NCBI RefSeq assembly: GCF_029338275.1
Contig: NZ_CP119789.1
Coordinates: forward strand, 2,914,001 to 2,978,000
Length of the DNA stretch: 64,000 nucleotides
Origin: Haloarcula ordinaria
Lineage (GTDB): Archaea; Halobacteriota; Halobacteria; Halobacteriales; Haloarculaceae
Direction of reading: 5' to 3'
Both the position numbers and the translations under genes were made by a program. The stretch's first letter is position 1, and each line of letters begins with the position of its first letter. The notes beneath the pieces were generated by a model, which saw only the letters and a program-made list of their open reading frames with translations, had not been told where the DNA came from and did not search any database. Of the stretch, positions 1 through 8,761 are shown in pieces.

Positions 1-1199
1 TACCCCTCGTATTCGGCAACACCATCGAGAGATGCCTGGGGCGGCGTTTCGTCATCCAGCGGGCCGTATTCGTTGTGCCAGACTTGCGCTCCGGATGCTG
101 ATACGAGCAGTAAGTAGACGAGAACTACCGTTTTCGTATCGGCGTAACTCGATTCAAGCGCTGTGTCCAGAACCTTGTGCAGAACGAGACCAGAACTGAC
201 GGCTAGTGGGGCGAGTGTCCCCCACATGAAATACTCTAAATGGTAACCACCGACAAGCGCGAGCGGGATGACGATGCCGCTGAAATGCCACGCGCTGAGC
301 ATCAGCGCCCGATTCGATTTCGAACGCAGATAGTAGATTCCCCACCCAATGGTGCTGGCCACTGTGAGTGGCAGGACGACGTTCATAAATATCTGAAAAG
401 TGGTCAGACTGTCACTCAGATACCAGTTGTTGGACGGGAGATACGTGAGCCACCAATTAATTTGGAGGAAGAGAGCGCCGTTGGTCTGCGTTCCGAAGTT
501 GGTCAGCTGAGAGGTATTTGAGGGTTGTAACTTCGTCAAGAGGTGGACCACCCCAGTCCAGGTGACGCCGATGGCGGCAAAAGTGGCAAATTTGCGTCGT
601 TTCTGGGTGGCCCAGTAGATGGCTCCGATCGGCGCCAGAATAACGGCTTCCCATAGATGATTGGTGATCGCCAGCAATAGGAGGATGATCGAGCCGTAGA
701 AATACAGTTCCCGTTCTTGCTCTGCGTCGGCGTACGCTAAGAACAGGGCGGCGGTGGTCAGAAGGATACTCAGCGATTCGGGGAGGTACGCGTACGCGAA
801 ACGGTGGCTAAGGGGAAATAGCCAGAAGAATCCGGCAGCTAATAGGCCTGCTCGATAGTCTGTGAGATACGAAACGAATTTGAAAATCACGATGGATGCG
901 GCAAGTATAGACAGGAGACTAATCAATCGGCCGCCCTCGTGGTAGCCGAGTGCGACTAGTGGAGACGCAAGGGTGCTGTGCAAATGTAGTGCCGAATAGC
1001 TCTCTGATGGCGTGAGAATGAAAAACGAGCGAATCGGCATCCGTGAGAAAGCCAGCGACTGAAAATACCCGGCGATTTCTCGCGATTTGTGAAAGTGCAT
1101 TGGTATGAGCGTATTCAATAACGGAAAGAATAGTATAGCTGGGAGGGCGACGAGAATCCGCTGCCAATTGATACGAAGGAATCCATTCATAACGAACAT
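1..1199 (-). CDS. GT-C type membrane glycosyltransferase (GT39/GT83-like), C-terminus cut by window edge
   Basis: This frame is open from an ATG at 1199 (a second ATG lies at 1190) to the window edge, about 400 codons with no stop. The protein is strongly hydrophobic, with repeated membrane helices such as FFWLFPLSHRFAYAYLPESL and LYFYGSIILLLLAITNHLW. The layout of a short first helix, a long polar loop (starting around MHFHKSREIAGYF) and then many helices is that of dolichyl-phosphate-sugar dependent GT-C transferases and ArnT-like enzymes. Such enzymes transfer a sugar from a lipid carrier on the outer face of the membrane. The family call rests on topology and general resemblance. The catalytic acidic residue in the first loop cannot be assigned with certainty. 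It lies downstream, in the same direction, of the deacetylase and formyltransferase genes, with an IS6-type element between them. Confidence 0.6.
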   Translation of the reverse strand, partial: MFVMNGFLRINWQRILVALPAILFFPLLNTLIPMHFHKSREIAGYFQSLAFSRMPIRSFFILTPSESYSALHLHSTLASPLVALGYHEGGRLISLLSILAASIVIFKFVSYLTDYRAGLLAAGFFWLFPLSHRFAYAYLPESLSILLTTAALFLAYADAEQERELYFYGSIILLLLAITNHLWEAVILAPIGAIYWATQKRRKFATFAAIGVTWTGVVHLLTKLQPSNTSQLTNFGTQTNGALFLQINWWLTYLPSNNWYLSDSLTTFQIFMNVVLPLTVASTIGWGIYYLRSKSNRALMLSAWHFSGIVIPLALVGGYHLEYFMWGTLAPLAVSSGLVLHKVLDTALESSYADTKTVVLVYLLLVSASGAQVWHNEYGPLDDETPPQASLDGVAEYEG

Positions 1200-1310
1200 C
1201 AAATGGGAAGCGCAATTAAATCCCCCGACTGTCTGGTCATGGGAATGCGTAGAGAATAAGGTCTATAATTAATTGGAGGGAAATTCAAATGATAATAATT
1301 ATACGATTGC

Positions 1311-2057
1311 TGGCACTGTCTAGTTCTGAACCTCCTCAGCTGGCGTTCGTCCGTCGAGCGCTTGGTTCGGTCGTTCGTGGTTGTAGTGGTGTCTGAAGCG
1401 TCGTAACAACTGTTTCGCGCTGGATTAACTGCCCCTCCAGAAGGAATGAAAGCGGTCGATTCGCATGGTCACGGTCTGGAACCATTTTTCGATGTGGTTC
1501 CGGATTCGGTACTCAAGCCGACCGCTCAAATCGTGACGAGCGAGGGCAGTCAGATACCCTGCAGCATCGACGAGAAACTCTGTCTCGGCGACATCGTGTT
1601 TCTGCGTGAGCCGATGCAGGAACGCCGCCGCGGGGTCAGTCCCGCGGCGGCTGAACACATCGACCCATAGCAACAACCTCGAATCGACGTCAACGGCGGC
1701 GTACAGCCACTTCTTTTCGCCGTCAACTTCGATTTGTTTCTCGTCGACCGCGACCCGCGACGGCTCCGCCGTCGGCGGGTCGCTCTGGGCTTCAGACAGC
1801 GTATGCACCCAGTTCCAGACCGCACCGTGAGAACGGTCGACACCCAGCAGGTCTAAGATTGCCACCGTCTCCCTAATCAACAGCCCCGCCGTATGGAGAC
1901 GCACCCCAAACCGCCGGACGGGTGTCGGAGTGCGCTCGTTCTCCCAAATGTCTTGGCTGTCCTCGTCTAACATCTCTCTGAGGAGGTCTGCGAGTTGCAT
2001 GAGCACTTCTCGCTACGGCCTCCTCGTTTCTCAAACTCGCTCAACTAGACAGTGCCA
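1311..2057. mobile_element. IS6-family insertion sequence, about 745 bp, with 15-bp perfect terminal inverted repeats
   Basis: Positions 1311-1325 read TGGCACTGTCTAGTT and 2043-2057 are the exact reverse complement. The element encloses one transposase frame on the minus strand. The 8 bases outside the left end (CGATTGCT if the repeat is taken as 14 bp) do not match those outside the right end (ATGAAATA), so no target duplication is visible. IS6 elements normally duplicate 8 bp. The loss fits a later deletion or inversion between two IS copies. Confidence 0.85.
1320..2000 (-). pseudogene. IS6-family transposase, interrupted by an in-frame stop
   Basis: The frame starts at ATG 2000 (an alternative ATG is at 2006) and reads through a DDE catalytic domain: VAVDEKQIEVDG supplies the first Asp, FLVDAAGY the second, and IEKWFQ the Glu. 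A TAA at 1427-1425 then stops the frame after HSFWRGS. The same frame continues without shift to a TAG at 1322-1320 and encodes the expected family tail, LLRRFRHHYNHERPNQALDG followed by RTPAEEVQN. A single C-to-T change (CAA to TAA) would explain the lesion. All three catalytic residues lie before the stop, so a truncated product is conceivable, but the conserved C-terminal segment is missing. Confidence 0.85.
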
Positions 2058-2071
2058 TGAAATATGAATTA

Positions 2072-2878
2072 TTAACATCCAATCACATCGCGGATCTGAA
2101 TGAACCGATCATAACCGAGCAGCCGTTTGATATATTTGACACCGTACCAGCGGATGGCAGTTTGAAGAACGATCGGTGGCGACGCCTTGAGGATTGCTAC
2201 AAGTTCATCAGGGCCTGTGTCGTACCAGATGTTCCAACGCCCCAATCGGTGGTTCAGGTGGTTCCGTGGAATCCGAACAGGTTCTGAAGTGAATATATAC
2301 TTGTAGCCCGCTTCACTTACAGTCTTGAATACCTCTTCATTGTATGCCCCCAGTGGAATGGAAATTGACTGACATTGTCCGAGTTCTGCCGCGATAGCAG
2401 CCTTTGACTCCGTTAGTTCCTGCTGACATCTCTGTGTATTCGCCTTGAGCAGATTGGCGTGAGTCATAGTGTGACTACCGATACAGTGACCTCGCTGGTC
2501 GAGGTCATAAATCTGATTCCAGTCCAGGAAGCCGTCCTCTCCGACCCGATCAATCACTATAAAAAAATGGCCCCGATACCCGTACGCCTCCAATTGACGG
2601 GCCGCCTCCATCGCCGTCCGTCCTCCATCGTCAAACGTGAGGTACACAGGGCGGTTTGGGGGATTGTCAGTGATTAATGCCGGTTCGAACGCCGAGTCAG
2701 CAATGGCCGAGAGATGGCGGTCGAACATCTCGGGAGCGAGTTTATATCGCCACGAGCCATCCGTGACGAATCCGGAAGTGTCTGCCTCTTCTTGTGGGAC
2801 GATATCATGATACAACAGCGCCAGGCCGCTGGTGGGCGAGCCGAGGAGATCACGAATCATGTGTTGAGTTGTACGCAT
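2072..2878 (-). CDS. NodB-type polysaccharide deacetylase family protein
   Basis: This protein of about 268 residues has the NodB homology domain. The metal/catalytic aspartates lie in YLTFDDGG and the metal histidines in SHTMTH. The fold is a TIM-barrel-like carbohydrate esterase (CE4) that removes N-acetyl groups from amino sugars using a divalent metal. No signal peptide is evident. Start 2878 (MRTTQH) is preferred over 2899 because it leaves a smaller overlap with the upstream formyltransferase gene, which ends at 2850; ATG 2860 is a further option. The overlap implies co-translation. The gene stops only 15 bp before the IS6-type element, so it was nearly hit by that insertion. Sugar specificity cannot be read from the sequence. 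Confidence 0.82.
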   Translation of the reverse strand: MRTTQHMIRDLLGSPTSGLALLYHDIVPQEEADTSGFVTDGSWRYKLAPEMFDRHLSAIADSAFEPALITDNPPNRPVYLTFDDGGRTAMEAARQLEAYGYRGHFFIVIDRVGEDGFLDWNQIYDLDQRGHCIGSHTMTHANLLKANTQRCQQELTESKAAIAAELGQCQSISIPLGAYNEEVFKTVSEAGYKYIFTSEPVRIPRNHLNHRLGRWNIWYDTGPDELVAILKASPPIVLQTAIRWYGVKYIKRLLGYDRFIQIRDVIGC

Positions 2879-3668
2879 TGATACCGAACCGTTGGACACG
2901 GCGCTTCCAAGTCAGCCACGCGCTCAGCTTTGGCATCCCCCATAGGGCTCCTTGTCGGTCGTCTGCTGGAATCGGCTCCGCCTCTCCATCAGCAACCGCG
3001 GTAATCACAGGCGTGAGCGAGGGAAGGTTGTCCGCAACCACCTTCAGCTGGATGTAGACGTGTTCGTCGTCCACAGGATTGAAAGTGGTCCCGTCTTGAG
3101 CGAAGATCTCACCCGTATCGATACCATCGTTAATGCGGATGAGGGAGAATCCCACCTTGTCGTCCTCGCCGTTGGCAAGCGCCCAGAAGCAGCCGTGTTG
3201 GTTGCGGTACTCTGGGCAGATTCCTGGATGAATGACGAATGTTCCGTAGTTAGGAATCGTGTAGACCGATTTAGAGAGTAACACCTTGCACCGGGCAAGC
3301 ATCAGATCTGGAGTCAAATTTCGGAGGATGTTCGCCGTTTCTTCGTTATTTGGGTCTACAACGCTGTACTCCGGTACCGAAAAATCTGGATATTCCGCTT
3401 GCGCGTCCGAGATGAGGGCGTCAATCTTCGGCATTTCCTTGTCTTTAAGAGCAGCACGATAGTACAGCCGATACGCGATAGCATCAAGGAGGCCAGTAAT
3501 TCCAGATCGCCGCAACTCGTGTTTCAGGGTGTTCACCTGTCGTGTCCAGTCCGATTCAATAACAATCTCGCCGACTAGATCGGTCGTCGCGGCAAGCCAG
3601 CGGCCGACCACCTCCCGGTCGAACCGCGACTCTCGGTGGCGAAGAAGCACCGTCTGTGGAGTAGTCAT
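2850..3668 (-). CDS. formyltransferase-fold protein, possible sugar N-formyltransferase
   Basis: The central region, from about residue 155, reads VIHPGICPEYRNQHG, then WALANGE, then GFSLIRINDGIDTGEI. This matches the catalytic core of the N10-formyl-tetrahydrofolate dependent formyltransferase family (PurN, Fmt, ArnA, WbkC types), with the His of HPG and the Asp of IDTG in place. The Asn expected two residues before the His is Val here. ATG 3668 (MTTPQTVLLRHRES) is chosen over the upstream ATGs at 3806 and 3683, whose extensions look non-coding. The gene overlaps the downstream deacetylase, so a linked deacetylate-then-formylate modification of a glycan amino sugar is plausible. This is inference; another acyl acceptor is possible. 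Confidence 0.7.
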   Translation of the reverse strand: MTTPQTVLLRHRESRFDREVVGRWLAATTDLVGEIVIESDWTRQVNTLKHELRRSGITGLLDAIAYRLYYRAALKDKEMPKIDALISDAQAEYPDFSVPEYSVVDPNNEETANILRNLTPDLMLARCKVLLSKSVYTIPNYGTFVIHPGICPEYRNQHGCFWALANGEDDKVGFSLIRINDGIDTGEIFAQDGTTFNPVDDEHVYIQLKVVADNLPSLTPVITAVADGEAEPIPADDRQGALWGMPKLSAWLTWKRRVQRFGINAYNSTHDS

Positions 3669-3835
3669 CACCCAACACATCCCTATCGCCGACCATAAGT
3701 GCAGTGGACACACCGATGGCCGTTTGAGGATTGTCCGATATGCAGCAAGACGTTCGCCGCAAACCACCGGCGGACTCAGGGGAAACAAATCCGCGGTTTT
3801 ATACACCTGCTCGGGAAATCGACTGGCAACCTGCG

Positions 3836-4735
3836 ATGGTCAATATCTCGGTGGTTCTACCAACGTACGGTGGTGATGACCCGGATGCACTGCGGGAAGC
3901 TATCGAAAGCATCGTCTCCCAGACACGGGTTCCCGACGAACTAGTCATCGTCCGTGATGGGCCAGTACCGGAAACCAACCAAACAATCATCGATAACTTC
4001 GAGTCTAAGTATTCGTTCGTGCGGCACGTCCCACTGGCAGAGAACCAAGGACGAGCCCTCGCACGAAAAGTCGGGGTGGAACGCTGCCAGGGTGACGTCG
4101 TGGCGATGATGGACGCTGACGACCTCTGTGTCCCCACACGGTTAGAGCGGCAGGAAACCTACCTGCAGAACAATCCCGAGGTTGACGTAGTCGGAGCGCA
4201 GCTACTTGAATTCGACCCCGAGAATGGCGAGAAGCTCGGTGTGCGTACCCTTCCGACGGATCACGAGGAGATTCGTGACCTAGCGAAGACCCGCTCGCCC
4301 GTTTCCCAGAGTACGGTGATATTCAAACGGACTGCGGCCCTTGATATCGGAAACTATCGGGACGTCGACCGCATGGAAGACTACGGCCTCTGGGTTCGGA
4401 TGCTCGTCAACGGCGCCCGGTTTGCCAATATCCCCGAAGTCTTGGTCAAGGCACGAACGGGCGAGAAGATGTACGAGCGCCGTGCCGGCTGGGAATATGC
4501 GCGTGAAGAACTACGCCTCCAGCGAGAGTTTGTAGCGCTCGGCTTCATCTCGCCGTTGCAGGCACTTCGTAACGTCGCATTCCGAGTGCCAATTCGCTTC
4601 GTGCCGAACGCCATTCGTGCTTACGTCTACGAAACGCTGTTCCGCACGGAGCCGTCCGTCGGCATCCCGGAGACGAGCACAGTGAGTGTCGGCCACGAGA
4701 CGGATGTCTCGTCGGACGAGACGAAGGACCGGTGA
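3836..4735 (+). CDS. family 2 glycosyltransferase (GT-A fold)
   Basis: The protein begins MVNISVVLPTYGGDDP, the usual GT2 first strand, and carries MMDADD near residue 90, the DXD-type nucleotide-sugar and metal site. A later MEDYGLWVRML matches the ED of the catalytic base region. No membrane helix is present, so it is a cytoplasmic or peripheral enzyme adding a sugar to a lipid-linked glycan. ATG 3836 is preferred to 3731 because homology begins there. A TATA-like TTTTATA at 3797-3803 lies at a fitting distance for a nearly leaderless mRNA. It is divergent from the formyltransferase gene and followed by a GT4 gene. Confidence 0.88.
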   Translation: MVNISVVLPTYGGDDPDALREAIESIVSQTRVPDELVIVRDGPVPETNQTIIDNFESKYSFVRHVPLAENQGRALARKVGVERCQGDVVAMMDADDLCVPTRLERQETYLQNNPEVDVVGAQLLEFDPENGEKLGVRTLPTDHEEIRDLAKTRSPVSQSTVIFKRTAALDIGNYRDVDRMEDYGLWVRMLVNGARFANIPEVLVKARTGEKMYERRAGWEYAREELRLQREFVALGFISPLQALRNVAFRVPIRFVPNAIRAYVYETLFRTEPSVGIPETSTVSVGHETDVSSDETKDR

Positions 4736-4745
4736 GCCAAACAAA

Positions 4746-4916
4746 ATGTCAGTGTGTTACCTCATAACGAACGAGTTCGCAGGAATCCCAGCGGAAACGA
4801 GGTACCAGCGGGCCCGAGCTCCACCCCGATGCCGACGACGTTCACCGATGCTCGGCAATCTTGGCGCTATCCCGTTCCTTGAGGAAAAGAACCGATATAA
4901 TGAGGTTGCCACGTGA
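4746..4916 (+). CDS. short ORF of unknown function, stop overlapping the next start
   Basis: This ORF of 56 residues starts MSVCYLITNEFAG. Its TGA (4914-4916) shares a base with the ATG of the following glycosyltransferase (TGATG), a common sign of translational coupling. The sequence matches no family I recognise. The arginine- and proline-rich middle is unlike typical acidic haloarchaeal protein. It may be a relic of a longer glycosyltransferase N-terminus or a non-coding frame. Confidence 0.25.
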   Translation: MSVCYLITNEFAGIPAETRYQRARAPPRCRRRSPMLGNLGAIPFLEEKNRYNEVAT

Positions 4917-6145
4917 TGCTTGTGAAGCCACTCGCGGAGTGTCGGGCAGTCTTGTTCGTGAATCAGCAAATCAAGTACGACCCAGCGACCGACCAGTACA
5001 GTTCGGACTACACGAATCTTATCGATTTCCTCTTCAAGGCCAGCAGCATCTTCAAGGAACTCCACATCTGCTTGCCCGTTGGGGAGGGTACCGGGAGAAC
5101 GACGCTCGATCTACCTGCGAACGTGCGCATCATCCATCTTCCGTTCTACCATGGCCCGACCGACCTGCTCCGATCGATCCATCGTGTGGTGCCACGTCTC
5201 CTGCATATCGTCCGGTCCGAGCCGGTTCGTCAGGCCGACATCATCGGAACGGTCGCACCGAGTACACTTGGCGCGATTACTGTGCCGATCTCCTACTACG
5301 TCTACGGGAAACCCCATTTCCTGCTCATGCGAGGAGACAAACGCAAGACGGTCGCGGCTAGAACCGATGGAGCACTACTGCGTAGTCTGCTGATCGGGAC
5401 GCCAATCAAAGCGTACGACCAACTCTTCGGGCAGATGTCGTTTAACGATGATGTCGTGTTACTTACGATCGGTGACCTCTCGGACGCCATCGGGGGGTAC
5501 GGCTACGACGCCGACAGCGCCCACGTCATCACACCGCTCGTCCCCGAGGAGTTGCTTGTTGATGAACCAACCGTCTCCGATCATGCCACAGACCTGCTCT
5601 ACGTTGGCCGGCTCTCCGAGGAGAAGGCAATAGACGACTTGTTGCGTGGCTTCCAGCGACTCGATACGAGAGACGATACAGTCCACCTCCACGTTGTCGG
5701 GTCCGGGCCGAGTGCTACCCAGCTCAAGCAGTTAGCAGCCCAGTTGGGTATCACCGACGCGGTAACATTCCACGGGTTCGTCCCGAAGGGCCCGGACCTG
5801 TGGGCATACTTCGATGACGCGGATATCTTTGTGTTGCCCTCACAAACGGAGGGGCTTCCTCGAGTCGTCGCGGAGGCGATGGCCCGTGGCTTACCAGTCG
5901 TCACGACGGCGGTGGGTGGACTCCCTGAACTGATCGACCATGGTCGAAATGGTATGCTGGTTGACCCGAGAAACGTGGATGTCCTTATGGACACCATCGA
6001 AACGGTAAGGGAGGACGCTAACCTTCGATTTCATCTCGCGACGGAGGGGCAGAAAACCGCGACACAATTGACTTTTGAAGCGAACAGACAGCGACTGCTG
6101 GAAATCCTTTCAAGAGCGCTCTGCAAGTCGGATCCCCAGAGCTGA
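4916..6145 (+). CDS. family 4 glycosyltransferase (GT-B fold)
   Basis: The product is 409 residues. The C-terminal half carries the GT4 signature in order: LLYVGRLSEEKAIDDLLRGF, HVVGSGPSATQL, VTFHGFVPKG, ADIFVLPSQTEGLPRVVAEA and GLPVVTTAVGGLPELI. The nucleotide-sugar-binding EX7E glutamates lie in that segment. It is a retaining, cytoplasmic enzyme acting in glycan assembly. ATG 4916 is preferred over GTG 4913. The stop lies 45 bp before the ISH8-type element, so the gene is intact. The native sequence that once followed it was displaced by two insertion sequences. Confidence 0.88.
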   Translation: MLVKPLAECRAVLFVNQQIKYDPATDQYSSDYTNLIDFLFKASSIFKELHICLPVGEGTGRTTLDLPANVRIIHLPFYHGPTDLLRSIHRVVPRLLHIVRSEPVRQADIIGTVAPSTLGAITVPISYYVYGKPHFLLMRGDKRKTVAARTDGALLRSLLIGTPIKAYDQLFGQMSFNDDVVLLTIGDLSDAIGGYGYDADSAHVITPLVPEELLVDEPTVSDHATDLLYVGRLSEEKAIDDLLRGFQRLDTRDDTVHLHVVGSGPSATQLKQLAAQLGITDAVTFHGFVPKGPDLWAYFDDADIFVLPSQTEGLPRVVAEAMARGLPVVTTAVGGLPELIDHGRNGMLVDPRNVDVLMDTIETVREDANLRFHLATEGQKTATQLTFEANRQRLLEILSRALCKSDPQS

Positions 6146-6190
6146 AGTCATAAAAGTCCGCCAGACAGCTGAATCGGGATGGGGCGAACC

Positions 6191-7593
6191 CATGCGTCTT
6201 TAGCTAAGCGAAGAACCGCCTGACAGTAGCGGCTTATCGAGGCATCTTTTCGAGAGGATTGAGGAGGGATCGAGTGTGTCCAACACTCCCTCCTCAGATC
6301 AGATTGAACGTCGGCTCACTACCCTCTTTCCCTCTGCTGTTCTGGAAGATCACGCCGAGGCTGTCGGCGTGATCGAACGAGAGGAAAGCCCAGATCCCGC
6401 CTCTCGTGTGGTCGTTTGCGTTCGGCTTCGCCACCGGCGAGAGCCGAACGCTCGCAGCGTTCCGACGGAGCTACAACTCCACAGCCGACGAATCACTGTC
6501 TCCCGGTGGCTACTACCAGCGATTGACGCCGTCGTTGGCCGAGTATCTCCGCGACCTCGTCGAGTACGGCCTCGACGAGGTCGCTGTCCCACACACGGTA
6601 ACTGATGAGTTCGACCGATTCAGGGACGTGATGATTGCTGATGGGACGGTGTTGCGCCTGCATCAGTTCCTCTCTGATGAGTTCGAAGCGCGCAACGAGG
6701 AGCAGGCTGGAGCACGGCTCCACCTGCTCCATAACCCAACCGAACAGATGCTGGAACGGTTCAGCATCACCGACGAGAAAGCCCACGACAGCACGGAGTT
6801 TAACACTGGCTCGTGGCTCGAACAGCGGCTGGTACTGTTCGACCAGGCGTACTTCAAGTACCAGCGGTTCGCGTTGATCGACGAGAACGATGGCTACTTC
6901 GTGAGTCGGCTGAAACCCGACGCAAATCCGGTTGTAACGGATGAGTTACGGGAATGGCGTGGTACGACGCCATTCCCTTAGAAGGCGAGAAGATCCACGA
7001 TGTCGTTGACGATATCTATCGCAAGTACATCGATGTAGAAGTCGAGGCTGAATTCAAGCGCGGGCCGTACAACGGAACGCGGTCGCTGGACACCAAGCGG
7101 TTTCGTGTCGTCGGCGTCCGCGATGAGGACGCCGACGACTACCATCTCTACATCACGAATCTCCCGCGTGAGGAGTTTCTCCCGGAAGATTTAGCGACGA
7201 TCTATCAGTGTCGGTGGGCTGTCGAGCGGTTGTTTCGGGAGCTCAAGACGCAGTACGGATTGGATGAGTTCGACACAACGAAAGAGCACGTTGTGAAGAT
7301 CCTGGTGTATGCAGCGCTGTTGTCGCTGTTAGTGAGCCGTGAGTTGCTGTCGCTGGTCACAGAGTGCGCCGATGATGACGCTGTCTTTCCACCAGGGCGC
7401 TGGGCGGCGACCTTCCGGTCGCACGCCCAGCTCATCCTCGACGATCTGGGTGACTACCTCGGCTACTCGCCACCGCCGCTGTTGGAGCGCCTTATCGAAG
7501 ATGCACAGAAAATCCACAGCCACCGACCGATACTACAGGAGACGCTCGCTAACGCTACACAACCGAGGGGTGAGGCTTAGCTAAAGACGCATG
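6191..7593. mobile_element. ISH8-type (IS4 family) insertion sequence with perfect 19-bp ends and 10-bp target duplication
   Basis: Positions 6191-6209 read CATGCGTCTTTAGCTAAGC and 7575-7593 are its exact reverse complement. The flanks are a perfect direct repeat, GGGGCGAACC, at 6181-6190 and 7594-7603. A length of 1403 bp and a 10-bp duplication are those expected of ISH8-like elements. The intact ends and duplication point to a recent insertion, while the transposase is frameshifted twice. Confidence 0.95.
6276..7580 (+). pseudogene. ISH8-type IS4-family transposase, two frameshifts
   Basis: The reading begins MSNTPSSDQIERRLTTLFP and leaves frame near 6381-6385. The family sequence resumes in another frame (LVWSFAFGFATGESRTLA) and runs through the DDE core (VMIADGTVLRL with the first Asp, RFALIDENDGYFVSRLK with the second). 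Frame is lost again near 6961-6966 after LREWRG and resumes at AIPLEGEKIHDV, ending with YQCRWAVERLFRELKTQYGL, the YREK-like region with the catalytic Glu. Neither break is in a homopolymer, so these look like real mutations, though assembly error cannot be excluded. Confidence 0.92.
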
Positions 7594-7781
7594 GGGGCGA
7601 ACCAATCGTACGCCTCTTGTATTTGCCGAAGATTTCCAGAACCAAACCGAGGAGCGCGAAACGAGTGGAGTCTACAAAAATAAAAAGGAACGCTCTTGTG
7701 TAGAGGATTGTCGGTGAGTTCTCAGGCGTAGGTGGAGTTCAAAGCGGGCAAAGTTAGCGCGGCCGCGCCACCCGACGAACG

Positions 7782-8621
7782 ATGTTCCTATTGAAGACGT
7801 TCCTCGGAGCGTCGGTCCGCAAATCTGCTGGCACAGATTCGCTGGGGTGACGGCGTCTATTTCCCCCGCCGCTATGCCGAATCACCGATTCGGTACGGCA
7901 GCAATCGGCTCTATCAACGGTATATGTGTAAGGATTGCGGCCAGACGTTCAAAGGTAAGACTGACACGGTCTTCGGGTACTCGACGATACCGCTCAGGAA
8001 GCGGTATCTCACAGTCTACACTCACATCCGGCTGAACGCCAGTATTCGGCAACTGGACACTGAAATCGCCGTCACCTACAAAACGGTCTATCGGCGCGTC
8101 CAGCGACCGCAGGAAGCGCTGGACGCGCCTCGATCACAGCTCGACGGCCCGGTGGAGATCGACGAACTGTAAGTGTCTTCAGAAAAAAAGGCCGCGAGCG
8201 CGACGATCGATCGTGCTCGCGTGGCCTATCTAAGCGTGGACGTGGAACGTACCACAAGGACAAGCTGCCGGTGTTCATCCTCGCCGATCGTGGTACTGGA
8301 GAGACGTACATTCACTCGGCAAAAACCTCCGACAAATTGACGATTCGACTCCTGCTTAGCAACCGCCAACAGGAGCCGCTAACGGTCTACACTGACGGCT
8401 TTCGAGCCTACGACCCACTCGATGAGGACGATGCCTTCGACCGGGAGTACTCATCCACGGCGAAGGCGAATACGCTGGTGACGACTTTTACGTCAGCATA
8501 TGCGAGAGGCGTCTCCAAAGACAAGCTCACGCCGTATCTAAGAGGACTTCAATTATGCCAGCGCGTTCGCCGCAAACACGACGACGAAGCACTCAAAATC
8601 ACCCTCAAAACCGCACTATGA
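7782..8621 (+). pseudogene. IS1595-family transposase relic
   Basis: Family segments appear in different frames. They include RWGDGVYFPRRYAESPIRYG, YMCKDCGQTFKGKTDTVFGY (second half of the zinc ribbon), SIRQLDTEIAVTYKTVYRRV and GPVEIDEL, which ends in a TAA where Tyr is expected. After a shift in an A7 run at 8183-8189 come GRERDDRSCSRGLSKRG, VFILADRGTGETYI and LTVYTDGFRAYDPL. The N-terminal CxxC is changed to FPRR, and a segment around 8450-8510 that should carry the last catalytic residues is missing. It is an old, dead copy. No terminal repeats were found, so element borders are unknown. Confidence 0.85.
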
Positions 8622-8761
8622 CTTCATCAACAATCTCTTAACGGTAAGCGATTAAGAGAGCCCACCCTACCGAAATCAGTAACCGAACAACTGAAGTGAG
8701 ATACTAGAGTCTATCCGCTGAAGCGATTAAACGAAGCGACGTGTCTTCCACGAATCCAGAT

